Shown here: in pieces, positions 1 through 8,796 of the stretch | Numbering within the stretch: position 1 is the first letter of the stretch | How the letters are laid out: every line of letters begins with the position of its first letter | Assembly (NCBI GenBank): GCA_050178795.1 | Contig: JBFXFT010000008.1 | Span: 1 to 64,000, forward strand | Direction: 5' to 3' | From: STF1-184 sp050178795 | GTDB lineage: Bacteria; Bacillota; Clostridia; Christensenellales; UBA1242 | DNA length: 64,000 bases | Notes under the pieces: model-generated | What the model was told of the DNA's origin: nothing | Databases searched by the model: none | What the model saw: the letters and a program-made list of their open reading frames with translations, nothing else | Position numbers and translations under genes: made by a program

Positions 1-5
1 TGGTG

Positions 6-80
6 TGGTAGTCCTAAGGGGAATCGAACCCCTGATTCAGCCTTGAGAGGGCTACGTCTTAACCGCTTGACCATAGGACC
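6..80 (-). tRNA. tRNA-Glu (CTC)
   Basis: Reading the minus strand gives a full cloverleaf of 75 nt with encoded CCA (6-8). The acceptor GGTCCTA pairs with TAGGACT through one G-U, the anticodon stem is TAGCC/GGCTG and the 7-nt loop CTCTCAA carries CTC. It closely resembles the tRNA-Glu(TTC) at 39211, which supports the Glu identity. It lies directly behind a consensus minus-strand promoter. Confidence 0.95.
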
Positions 81-98
81 ATATTTATTTGCTGTTTT

Positions 99-127
99 AT
101 TATATTATATAATTTGTTTTATTGCAA
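99..127 (-). promoter_or_regulatory. promoter of tRNA-Glu(CTC)
   Basis: On the minus strand TTGCAA (122-127) is followed after 17 nt by a perfect TATAAT (99-104), about 20 nt before the tRNA 5' end. Confidence 0.7.
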
Positions 128-142
128 GTATTATTTTTAAGG

Positions 143-171
143 TTTACAATTTATATTATACTTGTTATAAT
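143..171 (+). promoter_or_regulatory. promoter of the HD-domain gene
   Basis: TTTACA (143-148), 17-nt spacer, TATAAT (166-171). The start site would fall near 178, just ahead of the purine-rich ribosome site. It is divergent from the tRNA promoter. Confidence 0.65.
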
Positions 172-203
172 ACAAAATACTTATTGTGAGGCGAGGGGTA
201 TAA

Positions 204-833
204 ATGATTAAAAGAGCGATAAAAAATTATATAGAAAAGCACATTTTGCCCATTTATGACACCTTTGACAAGGGGCACGACTCGGAGCACATAAACGAGG
301 TCATTGAGCGCAGTTTAAGATATGCAAAAAATATTGACGAATCACTAAACATAGATATGGTATATGTTGTGGCGGCATATCATGATTATGGTATGCAAAT
401 TGAAAGGAAGGGACACAACTTTCATTCTGGCAAGTTATTAAGAGAGGACAAAAACTTAAAAAAGTGGTTTAATGAGGAAGAAATAGAGACGATGGCACAA
501 GCGGTTGAAGACCACTCTACAAGTTTAAATAGAGAGCCACGCAGCATTTATGGCAAAATTGTTTGCGATGCAGACAAAGATGACAATTTAGATAGGTCTT
601 TAACAAGAGCGTTGGAGTTTTGTTTATCACATTTTAAAGACAACAGCAAAGAACAGCATTTTGAGGACACTTTTAAACAGATGTGTTTAAAGTATGGCGA
701 CAATCAACTAGTTAAATTTTATTTAAAGGACTCCCAAAGTGAGGAATATTTAAGGAACATAAAAGCACTTACTAAAAACAAAGACCTTGCCTTTAAAAAG
801 TTTGAAGAACTATGGTTAGAGTTAAATAAATAG
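204..833 (+). CDS. HD-domain phosphohydrolase
   Basis: A 209-residue soluble protein with the HD superfamily metal-binding signature: His29 in GHDSEH, the His60-Asp61 doublet in AAYHDYG, a further His at 104 and the distal DADKDD motif at 122-127. Family members hydrolyse phosphoester bonds of nucleotides or related metabolites using a divalent metal. The compact one-domain architecture resembles YedJ-like predicted phosphohydrolases, but the substrate cannot be read from sequence. It is a monocistronic unit with a GAGGCGAGGGG-type ribosome site before ATG and a strong terminator immediately after the stop. Confidence 0.85.
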   Translation: MIKRAIKNYIEKHILPIYDTFDKGHDSEHINEVIERSLRYAKNIDESLNIDMVYVVAAYHDYGMQIERKGHNFHSGKLLREDKNLKKWFNEEEIETMAQAVEDHSTSLNREPRSIYGKIVCDADKDDNLDRSLTRALEFCLSHFKDNSKEQHFEDTFKQMCLKYGDNQLVKFYLKDSQSEEYLRNIKALTKNKDLAFKKFEELWLELNK

Positions 834-840
834 CAAATAA

Positions 841-871
841 AAACCTCACTTAAATAATGTGAGGTTTTTTT
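841..871 (+). terminator. intrinsic terminator
   Basis: AAACCTCAC (841-849) pairs with GTGAGGTTT (859-867), followed by a T run. It ends the HD gene; the A run on the 5' side may let it also serve the convergent PH-domain gene. Confidence 0.85.
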
Positions 872-888
872 GTTAAATTAAATTATTT

Positions 889-1566
889 TTATCCCTTATA
901 TTGCGTGTTATAGCCAGGGTTTGACTCTGGTCTTAATGCGTTAGGATATTCGATGTCTGTTTGTATATCAAGGACAATTTTTTGTATTTTGGAGTATATT
1001 TCATAAGGATTTTCTATGTCAAAGAATACGTCGCTAGATTCTCTATTGCCAACATTTTGAGAAGAAGTTTTTGGGTTATTTGTATAGAAATAAATATCTC
1101 CAACTTTAAATAATCTATCAAACAAACCAACTCTTAAATTTACATTTGAAATATCCTTAAAGTTTATACTTTGGAAGTCAATTCCTATAAAACCGCTGCG
1201 AATTAAAATCCTTCTATCGGTAACTACATATTCAATATGTTCATATCTCTTTTTTGCTGTAAGCACGTTTGCAAGCCATAACCAAAATGGAAGTAAGTGC
1301 AAAGCAATAAAGGCCAAAATACCAATTCTTGCTACAAACGGCATGCCTGGATCTGTTATTGCCGCCCAAATAAATATTGAGTCAAAGGCCAGCCAAATTA
1401 AAGCAAATGGCAGCATTGTAAATATTTTATTTAGAATGTAAGCGTTCTTTTTTGGTTTTCCACGCCACAAAATGGTTTCATTTTTTAACAGAATATCTTC
1501 AATTTTATTCAATTTTATGGCTTCTGGTTCACGGTAATAATTGTTTTCTACTCTTTCGTATTTCAT
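889..1566 (-). CDS. bacterial PH-domain (bPH2) membrane protein
   Basis: A 225-residue protein with a cytoplasmic N-terminus, two hydrophobic segments (about residues 47-70 and 79-102) and a C-terminal bacterial pleckstrin-homology-like domain of the DUF304/YdbS type. The diagnostic stretch is YVVTDRRILIRSG followed by INFKDISNV and a VGDIYF strand. Such proteins are membrane-associated beta-sandwiches of poorly defined role. A clear AAGGAG lies before the ATG. It converges on the HD gene and is separated from it by the terminator at 841. Confidence 0.8.
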   Translation of the reverse strand: MKYERVENNYYREPEAIKLNKIEDILLKNETILWRGKPKKNAYILNKIFTMLPFALIWLAFDSIFIWAAITDPGMPFVARIGILAFIALHLLPFWLWLANVLTAKKRYEHIEYVVTDRRILIRSGFIGIDFQSINFKDISNVNLRVGLFDRLFKVGDIYFYTNNPKTSSQNVGNRESSDVFFDIENPYEIYSKIQKIVLDIQTDIEYPNALRPESNPGYNTQYKG

Positions 1567-1653
1567 TGTTTTTCTCCTTAGTGTTTTATATTAAAATATT
1601 AACATTTAAGTTTTTAAAATGCAACAGAAATGTTGTCAAAATTATAAAAGGTA

Positions 1654-2681
1654 CTATTTTAAATATTGTTCTAGTTGAACACCAGAGGAAGATATTGTAA
1701 GCACCGTTCCACCTATTATGTAATTGTTATAACTTGAAGTGCTTGATTTAACAGCATAGGTAAGGCGCACACCCTCGTAAATAATAGAAAAATCGTTTAT
1801 GTGGTCGTGCCCGCAAAGCACATTTTTTGTACTATTTAAAGTTTTAATTAAGGTAAAGAAAGTCGTGCTGTCGTTACCATAGCAAACATCTTCATTCTTT
1901 TCACCAGAGCCAACTAATTCGTCATAGTTAGTTGAGACCCAGTAATCCCAAGCGTAATCATATTCAACTATTGGAATGTGAAACATTAAGGTGCTATCTA
2001 CGGTGTGTCCAGCTACTGGCTTAGCCCATTTACCACCCAACTGTACCAATCTTCTTGAACTGTCCATACAGCATCGTCGTGTGAATCCATCATTATCAAT
2101 GCTTCAATAATATTTGAATTTTCCATAATGGTTATTACATAATTGCCTACGCCTAAGTTGTTTGGTCCTCTATTAAAAATGCAATATTCGGACTTCGCAA
2201 ATTCGTCTGCAACAAAATTATAGTCGCCAGAGCCGTCATTGTCGTGGTTACCCATAACTGGCGCCCAAGGTATTTCAAAACTATCTAGCAGATTGATTAA
2301 TTGATGAAGCGCCTGATAATTTAGTGGACCAGTCACATTGTCTCCAGTCAGAGTTATTAGGTCTGGTTGTTTTTCTGCCACCATTTGAGTTATAACTCTT
2401 TTAGCGCTTAAAAAATCGCCATTGTAAAGACTGAAATTGTAGACTTGAACGTCTGCCAAATTTAAAACGACAAAGTCTTTTTCTGGGTCTTTTTGAAGTT
2501 GAATTGTATCATCTAACGAAAACGTGTCTGTGTTACTCCAAGTTTGTGCACTTGCGGTTCCAATTTTATAGTAAAATGGGTAAAAAATGTAAAATGCAAA
2601 AACACCACCCAGTAGGGCGATGCCAATTATAATTACAGTCAATATGTTTTTTGTCTCTTTAGTAAATTTAACTTTTTTCAT
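1654..2681 (-). pseudogene. frameshifted membrane-anchored metallophosphatase
   Basis: Two minus-strand frames together encode one calcineurin-like phosphoesterase. The upstream frame (start ATG at 2681, preceded by GAGGTG) carries an N-terminal membrane anchor, then LADVQ, LTGDNV and GNHDND and stops at 2013. The downstream frame (1654-2067) supplies FHIPIVEY and the metal-binding GHDH. All metal-ligand blocks are in the right order, so a net -1 shift in the 2013-2067 overlap broke one gene. The first block is D-V-Q rather than the usual D-x-H. A sequencing or assembly error is possible; no slippery heptamer was seen. Confidence 0.75.
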
Positions 2682-2764
2682 AACTAGATTATAGCACCTC
2701 ATATTTGATTTTTAGACATATTATTATGTATTTTTTTAATATTTTTTATTTTAGCGCTTTAAAA

Positions 2765-2793
2765 TTGACATATTTTTTGCAAATAACTACAAT
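2765..2793 (+). promoter_or_regulatory. promoter of the 120-residue unknown gene
   Basis: Perfect TTGACA (2765-2770), 17-nt spacer, TACAAT (2788-2793). Confidence 0.75.
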
Positions 2794-2823
2794 ATTTATA
2801 ACAAAAAAGTGAGGTTATGACAA

Positions 2824-3186
2824 ATGAATTTGAAATTACTAGAAGATTTTTTTGGTGAAATTCCAAATTTTCACGATGATGACATATCGTACATTGCATT
2901 TAACGATGGCAACTTAAGAATAACAATAAAAACAAAGATGATAGACAAAAAGCATAACGAAAATATATGCAAAAATTATGACTTCGTAACTACGACGCTC
3001 TTATTTAAGCAAGTAGTTTTTAAGGACATAAATATTGAACTAAAATGTGGCTTTATAATAGGAGAATTCAATTTTAAATTTGAAGGCAGCAAATATAAGT
3101 GCCAATTTGGCGGCATTTTAGGCGAACTAAATTTTGAGTGCAGTGACATAGTTGTAGAAAATATTTTAGGACAATTGCAAGATTAA
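2824..3186 (+). CDS. hypothetical protein, possibly Imm50-like
   Basis: A 120-residue soluble protein, predicted mostly beta. Near the N-terminus it has IPNFHDDDI, resembling the FHD-(A/S)-E-(V/I) motif of small immunity-type proteins such as Imm50, but I cannot confirm membership. No toxin gene lies beside it. It is transcribed alone from a near-consensus promoter, has GAGGT 8 nt before the ATG, and ends in a terminator shared with the convergent gene. Expression signals indicate a real gene; the function is unknown. Confidence 0.6.
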   Translation: MNLKLLEDFFGEIPNFHDDDISYIAFNDGNLRITIKTKMIDKKHNENICKNYDFVTTTLLFKQVVFKDINIELKCGFIIGEFNFKFEGSKYKCQFGGILGELNFECSDIVVENILGQLQD

Positions 3187-3191
3187 TGTGT

Positions 3192-3227
3192 AAAAAAAGA
3201 TAATCAGTTTTACGATTATCTTTTTTG
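3192..3227. terminator. bidirectional intrinsic terminator
   Basis: AAAAAAGATAATC (3193-3205) and GATTATCTTTTTT (3214-3226) form a 13-bp stem with A and T flanks usable on both strands, between convergent genes. Confidence 0.8.
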
Positions 3228-3242
3228 TTTTATATTCATTTT

Positions 3243-4388
3243 TTAAATTTTAGGCTCATCTTCTTGTGCCACTACTTTTTCAGGGTTTTTAATTTGAGAT
3301 AATTCTATTTGGTCCCAAACAACTCTTCTTTTTTCCGTTGGGGTTAGCCAATCTTTTCCTAAATTATCCAAAAATTCTTTATCTGGGTATCCGTAAGGGG
3401 AGTAGTGTTCGTGAATTTCAATTTTGCCATTGCCTTTTAGTGCTTCCAAATAATCTTTAGCATGTTCAATTTCTAGTGGAAGGCCTTGCTTTCTTGCCTC
3501 AACATAGGTTTTTACTAATGAGTCAGCATAGCGAGGGGCAGTGATAAGGTCAAATAATCCATTATGACCATCTTTATCAAAAATAATATGAAGGTGCGCT
3601 AAACTATAAGCAATTTCAACTGGGTGACCAGTATTATTTCTGTTTTCATATTTACCTGTTTTATTAACCCAATTTATTAAGTCTTCGTGCGTTACTACCG
3701 TATCTAGTTCGTCGTGTCTTCCATCGGCATTTTTTAGGTAACATTGTTTTGGGGTTCCTTTAGTAAATAGGTAATCATCTTGTTTGCCATGAATAACATA
3801 AAAAATTTTACAAATTTTATAGAAGTCATCAATGTTTAGTTCTTTGTGTTCAGGTTGTGTTTTCATGGCTTCAAAAAACTCTATTTTTTCTTTATTTGTA
3901 AGTCTTTTGGTCCAGTAGTCTTCCATTTTGTTAACTAAAATATGACCATCTGTTTTAGACTTTACTGTTGGAATTAAGCCACTTTCTTTTTGATATTCAT
4001 ATTGATCTTTTATTGTTTCAAATAATAGCGCATACGCTTCTTGTATAGGCTTTGCGCGCTCACCACTATAATCGGTACTTCGTACCGTTTTTTCTTGATA
4101 GCCGTCAATATATTTATTTGTAGGGTTCTCATAGCAGTTAAAAATCTGTTTATTGTTTGCATAAACAATCCAACACTTTAAGCAATTATTAAAGACGAAG
4201 TTCATTATATTTCCATCAAGATTAAATGTAAAAAAGCGGTCGTCTAATTTATTATTTATGGTTGTTTCTTTTGTCGGCAAAAAGTTTTTAGAAATAAAAT
4301 TTACTATTTGTTTCTTTTCTTTTTGACAGAACAGAGTTTCATTAGCCCTGTGTAATCTGTCAAGAAGTATTTTATTAATTTTTTCCAT
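3243..4388 (-). CDS. hypothetical protein, 381 residues
   Basis: A soluble protein without signal peptide or membrane segment; no family recognised. The C-terminal half is rich in charged and His-containing stretches (ADGRHDELDTVVTHED around residue 220, AYSLAHLHIIFDKDGHNG around 265, IEIHEHYSPYG around 325), which could bind metal, but the pattern matches no catalytic signature I know. An AGGGG ribosome site lies 9 nt before ATG. It is a single-gene unit, divergent from the FkbM gene. Only the coding status is well supported. Confidence 0.6.
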   Translation of the reverse strand: MEKINKILLDRLHRANETLFCQKEKKQIVNFISKNFLPTKETTINNKLDDRFFTFNLDGNIMNFVFNNCLKCWIVYANNKQIFNCYENPTNKYIDGYQEKTVRSTDYSGERAKPIQEAYALLFETIKDQYEYQKESGLIPTVKSKTDGHILVNKMEDYWTKRLTNKEKIEFFEAMKTQPEHKELNIDDFYKICKIFYVIHGKQDDYLFTKGTPKQCYLKNADGRHDELDTVVTHEDLINWVNKTGKYENRNNTGHPVEIAYSLAHLHIIFDKDGHNGLFDLITAPRYADSLVKTYVEARKQGLPLEIEHAKDYLEALKGNGKIEIHEHYSPYGYPDKEFLDNLGKDWLTPTEKRRVVWDQIELSQIKNPEKVVAQEDEPKI

Positions 4389-4533
4389 ATATGTAACCCC
4401 TATGCTATTTATAATATTAATTATACTCTTCGTAGTAAGTACTTGTCAACACTGAGAGAAAAAACGTCAATATTGACTATGAATAAAATGAATGTTATAA
4501 TTAGTTACTTAAATTATAAAAGCGGAAGAGATT

Positions 4534-5658
4534 ATGACTTTAAAAGATATAATAAAAGAATACGAAAACGGCAATTTTGAGACATATCAAAATTTGATTG
4601 AAAAATTAAAAAAATTTGAACGCGTATATTTATATGGAATAAGTGAAAGCGCTGTTGTGGCGGTAAAAGTTTTGTCAAAAAACAAAATAAAAATTAACGG
4701 AATTCTTGAAGCGGATTCAAAAAAAATAGGTTCAATGTTTAACGAACTTCCTGTACTTTCATATAACCAAATTGCGGATGACTCCAAAACTGCAATTGTA
4801 ATAACCTGTTCCTATTGCGAACAAATTAAAAAAGCAATTATAGCAAACGACAAGAGTGCAAGCAAAAGAATTTTCGTTTTTGACGGTTATTTTTTAGATA
4901 AGTACAAATCAGGACTTTACGACGAAAATAAAGATAAAATTTACGAGTGTTATAATTCTTTAAATGACGCGCATTCAAAAAAACTTTACTTGGCACTGTT
5001 AAAATACCGATACACAAGAAAGATTTCTTTAATTGAAAATCTTTTTGAACCGCGCACTAAAACATATTATGATTCGGTTTTTTTAAACAATTTTAAAGAT
5101 GGACTTTATGTTGATGCAGGCTCCTACAATGCCGATTTTATAGAAGGGCTATCAAATTTAAAAGATGTTTCAAAATGTAATTTTTATATTTTTGAACCAA
5201 ATAAAATGTTTGCAGAGAACATTAACGCAAACTTAAATAAAAATATTAACTATAAAGTGTTCCAAACAGCACTATGCGACAAAAAAGCCAAACTTGACTT
5301 TGAACAAATAGCGTCATCTACAAGTCATTTAATAAAGAAAAGATACAATGCCTATAAAAACACACTTCAAAGCAAAGTAGAAACGGTTGAAGCGGATACG
5401 CTTGACAATATTATAGGTCAAAACATTGTAAGCGGCATAAAAATTGACATAGAAGGCGCAGAACAAGCAATGCTTAAAGGCTCAATTAATACTATTAAAA
5501 GGGATCGCCCTACAATGCTTATCAGCATTTATCACAAATGGAATGATTTATGGAAAATTCAAAGTTTCATACAAGAAATGGACTTAAATTATAGTTTTTA
5601 CATTAGACATTATTCTTTAAGCGTAGCAAAAACCATTTTGTACTGCATTCCAAATTAA
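4534..5658 (+). CDS. FkbM family SAM-dependent methyltransferase
   Basis: A 374-residue two-domain protein. Residues about 25-130 look like a Rossmann-type nucleotide-binding domain (VYLYGISESAVVAV followed by a series of beta-alpha units). Residues about 185-370 are the FkbM methyltransferase domain: YVDAGSYNADF is the SAM-binding loop, FEPN follows strand 2, and SGIKIDIEGAEQAML is the characteristic FkbM motif. Homologues O-methylate sugars or lipids, often in surface glycan pathways. No glycosyltransferases are adjacent, so the substrate is open. Confidence 0.85.
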   Translation: MTLKDIIKEYENGNFETYQNLIEKLKKFERVYLYGISESAVVAVKVLSKNKIKINGILEADSKKIGSMFNELPVLSYNQIADDSKTAIVITCSYCEQIKKAIIANDKSASKRIFVFDGYFLDKYKSGLYDENKDKIYECYNSLNDAHSKKLYLALLKYRYTRKISLIENLFEPRTKTYYDSVFLNNFKDGLYVDAGSYNADFIEGLSNLKDVSKCNFYIFEPNKMFAENINANLNKNINYKVFQTALCDKKAKLDFEQIASSTSHLIKKRYNAYKNTLQSKVETVEADTLDNIIGQNIVSGIKIDIEGAEQAMLKGSINTIKRDRPTMLISIYHKWNDLWKIQSFIQEMDLNYSFYIRHYSLSVAKTILYCIPN

Positions 5659-5687
5659 TGATAGTTAACAAATTTTAATTTTGTGCG

Positions 5688-5716
5688 TTTACTTTATTAA
5701 TTGTTTATGATACAAT
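5688..5716 (+). promoter_or_regulatory. promoter of the HAD phosphatase gene
   Basis: TTTACT (5688-5693), 17-nt spacer, TACAAT (5711-5716), about 55 nt before the start codon. Confidence 0.55.
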
Positions 5717-5771
5717 AAACAAAATAAGACATTTAAATAGTTTGAAATCATAAATGTAAAGGAATCATATA

Positions 5772-6914
5772 ATGATTAAACTGGAACATAAAGATTGGAA
5801 TCCAGACGTAAAAAACAGAATAAATGATATGATGGCAAGGGTTATTAACTCTGGCAAAAGACATTATGCGGTTGTAGATTGGGACAATACTTTTGTTTAT
5901 ATGGATACAAGCGAAGTTTTGCTATTAGAACAGATTGAAAAACTAAAATTTAATATGACTCCAAGCGAAATGAATTTTGTATTGAAAAAGGGTGTGCCGA
6001 AAGATAATTATAAGCCAAACTATAAAACTGAAAATGGTAAACCCATAAATATTGATATGATAGCACAAGATATAGTCAACGCTTATACCGCTTTATATAA
6101 TGAATATATAGTCGGCAATAAGAGTCTAGAACAAATACAAAAAATGGAAGAATATAAAGAATTTATTACAAAATATTATTACAATTATAAAGCTGTTATT
6201 GCAAGTTTTGGTGCAGAAATTGGTTACATTTGGGCAAAATATTCAATGACAAATTTGACAGAAAAAGAAATTACAGAAATCACCAGCAATGGTATTAAAA
6301 AACAACTAAAAGAAGATATAAGAACAATTACTCTTCATTCAAGCAACAAATTAAAAAGTAATACCGGTTTACTTAAGGTTGATATTGCAATAGGATATAG
6401 ATTTGTTGAGCCTATGCAAGAATTGGCAAATGTACTACAAGCAAATGGAATAGATCTTTATATTATTTCGGCAGCTTATCAAGATGTCGTAGCGCCTACA
6501 GTATCTAATCCTAGTTATGGCTATAATATATATAAACAAAATGTTTATGCAATGCAATTTGAAAAGGAAGATGGCAGAAGCCTGCCAGAATATAAAAAAG
6601 GATATCCTGTAACATTTAAAGAAGGAAAAAGCAAGGTCATTAAAGAACTAATTGCACCTAAATATGATAATCAAAATCCAATTTTCACGGCGGGCGACTC
6701 TGATGGAGATGTTGCCATGATGACCGATATTGATATTGATACAGTTTTAGTAGTTAACAGAAATAAGGGCGGTTTAATCGGCAAGCTTATAGATGCCGCA
6801 AAAATGGGCAATGCAAGCATAATAGTACAAGGAAGAGATGAAAATACAGGAAAATTTATTCCAACTATGGAAACTATTAAAATGAAATCAGACGATAAAG
6901 AAAGAGTATCCTAA
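5772..6914 (+). CDS. HAD-superfamily phosphatase
   Basis: A 380-residue soluble HAD hydrolase. Motif I is VVDWDNTFVY with nucleophile Asp36 and acid/base Asp38; motif IV is FTAGDSDGDVAMM near residue 310. A large insertion between them (about residues 60-210) forms a helical cap. Overall layout recalls phosphorylcholine/phosphoserine-type HAD phosphatases, but substrate assignment would be a guess. The downstream 118-residue gene follows after 54 nt with its own ribosome site and probably shares the transcript. Confidence 0.75.
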   Translation: MIKLEHKDWNPDVKNRINDMMARVINSGKRHYAVVDWDNTFVYMDTSEVLLLEQIEKLKFNMTPSEMNFVLKKGVPKDNYKPNYKTENGKPINIDMIAQDIVNAYTALYNEYIVGNKSLEQIQKMEEYKEFITKYYYNYKAVIASFGAEIGYIWAKYSMTNLTEKEITEITSNGIKKQLKEDIRTITLHSSNKLKSNTGLLKVDIAIGYRFVEPMQELANVLQANGIDLYIISAAYQDVVAPTVSNPSYGYNIYKQNVYAMQFEKEDGRSLPEYKKGYPVTFKEGKSKVIKELIAPKYDNQNPIFTAGDSDGDVAMMTDIDIDTVLVVNRNKGGLIGKLIDAAKMGNASIIVQGRDENTGKFIPTMETIKMKSDDKERVS

Positions 6915-6968
6915 ATTAAGCACTATAAAAAATGTATATAATTGTTCAGTAAAACAAAGGAGTAAATT

Positions 6969-7325
6969 ATGGTAGATTATTATGTAGAAGGCGATATGAT
7001 TAAGGACTTCCAACAAGGTTGTTATGCAATAGGGAATGATGTTGAAGCAATTTATAGATTGGATCCAATATTTTTTACTAACATAAAAAAGATTGATGAG
7101 ATGGTTGCCAGTGTAATAGATAGAATTAAAAGATATTATGCTGACGAGGTAATTACAAGCAAAGAAGAAAAACAAATTAGTAAAGTTGAAAATTTTTTGG
7201 AGCTAGCAATTCAAAATAAAGTAGCAGAAGCGAGCGAACTCTATTTCATTGACAATAAAGATGAAATTTTAAGTAGATTTGCGCAAATTGATCTAGTAAA
7301 ACAAGAAGAACAAAATCAAGCATAG
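6969..7325 (+). CDS. hypothetical protein, 118 residues
   Basis: A small, probably all-helical acidic soluble protein with no recognised motif. AAAGGAG lies before ATG. It sits between the HAD gene and a strong terminator, so it is likely the last gene of that transcription unit. The minus-strand frame overlapping it has no ribosome site and is rejected. Confidence 0.55.
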   Translation: MVDYYVEGDMIKDFQQGCYAIGNDVEAIYRLDPIFFTNIKKIDEMVASVIDRIKRYYADEVITSKEEKQISKVENFLELAIQNKVAEASELYFIDNKDEILSRFAQIDLVKQEEQNQA

Positions 7326-7346
7326 AAAAAATATATTTTATACATC

Positions 7347-7378
7347 AAAAAAGCACTTAAATTTTAAGTGCTTTTTTA
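7347..7378 (+). terminator. intrinsic terminator
   Basis: AAGCACTTAA pairs with TTAAGTGCTT over a short ATT loop and is followed by TTTT. It also abuts the 3' end of the convergent tRNA-Ser. Confidence 0.85.
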
Positions 7379-7379
7379 T

Positions 7380-7468
7380 TGGCGGAGAGGACAGGATTTG
7401 AACCTGCGGAAGCTATTAACTTCACTCGCTTTCCAAGCGGGCGCCTTAAACCACTCGACCACCTCTCC
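7380..7468 (-). tRNA. tRNA-Ser (GGA)
   Basis: An 89-nt class II tRNA on the minus strand with acceptor GGAGAGG/CCTCTCC, discriminator G and encoded CCA (7380-7382). The anticodon loop TTGGAAA carries GGA; the long variable arm (GAAG/CTTC) fits Ser. The anticodon stem CCCGC/GCGAG contains one C-A opposition (position 28-42), which is unusual but does not disturb the rest of the fold. Confidence 0.93.
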
Positions 7469-7790
7469 TCGTCGCAACTCAAACTTAACGCTACAAACTT
7501 TTTAAAAAGTTTTTCCGCTCGCCGTTTGCGTTGCTCCTCTACATTAAAAGTCCGCTTCGCAATACTTTTGCTGTGTTTAGTAATACTGTCCGTTAATACT
7601 GTAAAAATATACTTATTGTTAATGAAACAAAATGCAATATTTTATTTTTTTACGGCAAAGTTATTATACTATAAAAATTTTAATTACACAAAAAATATTC
7701 AAAAATAAATTTACATATTAATAATTTTTTATTGCTATTTACATTATTTTTAAATTGTGATAAACTTTTTAAGAGTGAATGAGAGGTTTT
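7469..7790. other. intergenic stretch between tRNA-Ser(GGA) and the NWxK-family gene
   Basis: No gene is supported here. It holds a likely minus-strand promoter for the tRNA (7663-7691), a palindromic CTTTTTAAAAAG near 7500, and a locally GC-richer patch at about 7510-7600 that I cannot assign. A plus-strand frame reading from the tRNA into this region is an artefact of antisense tRNA sequence. Confidence 0.5.
7663..7691 (-). promoter_or_regulatory. possible promoter of tRNA-Ser(GGA)
   Basis: Minus strand TTGTGT (7686-7691), 17-nt spacer, TATAAT (7663-7668). The predicted start is about 190 nt upstream of the mature tRNA, so a closer promoter may exist. Confidence 0.45.
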
Positions 7791-8648
7791 ATGGAAAATA
7801 ACTATTGGAAACTAAATAATTTGCCAAATTGGGTCAAACAAGGTGGAATGATAAAAAAAATATTCCCAGAGGTTTTAAAGTCCGACGATGAATACATTTT
7901 GTATCAAATAAATTCGGAAGCAGAGGCTCTTGTTGGCATAGTAGAATTTGTTTATGATGATGCAATTGCCAAACTTGAAAAATCACTTGATAGGGCTATT
8001 AAACAAAAAGATGGCTTTGTGGCAAAAGAATTGGCGTCAAGAAAAGAACAATTAGCGAAAGATTATGCGTTTGTTAAAAAACTTTACTCAAATTATAGCG
8101 ACATATCAATAGCAGGCTTTGATTTTAGACAAAATTTGGATAGTTACATTGACCCTATTAAAATAGCCATAAAACAAAAAGTAAGTTTAAAGAGTCTTCC
8201 AATTTATCCTGAAATGCAAAAATTAAATGAATACATAAAAGCAGCACATACAGTGCTTTATTATGTAATTCAAATGGAAAAAGCCTATAAGAACATAGTG
8301 GAAAAACTCAAAAATGACAAAACTCTTGACGATTTTTCAAGGTCGCAAATATTAGACAAGCAAGATTTTTGGTTTGCCTATAACCTTAAAACAATAAAAC
8401 ACGATTGGGGCTCAATTTCTGGTGCTTTAAAGCGCTCACTTGAAGGTAGTCCAATAGTCAAAGTTAAAAACTTTAAAGAAAAACCGTTTCCACCAAATTT
8501 AGAGGGTGGCAAGGCATATAAAAGGTCAAGGCAACTTATAGGCAACATAAGACTAGCGGTAAGGACAAAGGAAAATGCAATTTTTGCAAAAACACGCTTA
8601 GCGAACGAGGCAAAACCAGTAGCGGACGAACAAGTAGAAAATAATTAA
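7791..8648 (+). CDS. hypothetical protein, NWxK family member A
   Basis: A 285-residue predicted helical, soluble protein. I start it at ATG 7791 because GAGAGG, overlapping an earlier ATG at 7779, is its ribosome site. It is clearly paralogous to the 384-residue protein at 11358: both begin with (L/I)PNW(V/I)K(Q/R)G, share a GFD(F/Y) block in the middle, and share a KAAHxxxYYxxQxE helix with the preceding SxPxYxE. No known domain recognised. The two copies flank nrnA and aspS, suggesting a lineage-specific family of unknown role. Confidence 0.65.
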   Translation: MENNYWKLNNLPNWVKQGGMIKKIFPEVLKSDDEYILYQINSEAEALVGIVEFVYDDAIAKLEKSLDRAIKQKDGFVAKELASRKEQLAKDYAFVKKLYSNYSDISIAGFDFRQNLDSYIDPIKIAIKQKVSLKSLPIYPEMQKLNEYIKAAHTVLYYVIQMEKAYKNIVEKLKNDKTLDDFSRSQILDKQDFWFAYNLKTIKHDWGSISGALKRSLEGSPIVKVKNFKEKPFPPNLEGGKAYKRSRQLIGNIRLAVRTKENAIFAKTRLANEAKPVADEQVENN

Positions 8649-8653
8649 CAAAG

Positions 8654-8677
8654 AGCCATAAAACCTATGGCTTTTTT
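8654..8677 (+). terminator. intrinsic terminator
   Basis: AGCCATA (8654-8660) pairs with TATGGCT (8666-8672), then a T run. Confidence 0.8.
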
Positions 8678-8725
8678 GTTAAAAATAGGGTGTTTTTGCC
8701 TAAAAATGGCACTTAAGCACTATTA

Positions 8726-8754
8726 TTGACTTTTAGTGTAAAATATGCTACTAT
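8726..8754 (+). promoter_or_regulatory. promoter of nrnA
   Basis: TTGACT (8726-8731), 17-nt spacer, TACTAT (8749-8754), followed by AAGGAG before the nrnA ATG. Confidence 0.75.
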
Positions 8755-8796
8755 ATATAAGAGCAAGTTTATTGCTCTGACAAGGAGAATGAGATT

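Noticed and set aside
1452..1700. An 82-codon plus-strand frame
   Set aside because: Antisense to the PH-domain gene and the phosphatase remnant, without ribosome site.
7379..7708. A 109-codon plus-strand frame beginning MAERTGFEPA
   Set aside because: It reads through the complement of tRNA-Ser(GGA); such peptides are a well-known annotation artefact, and there is no ribosome site.
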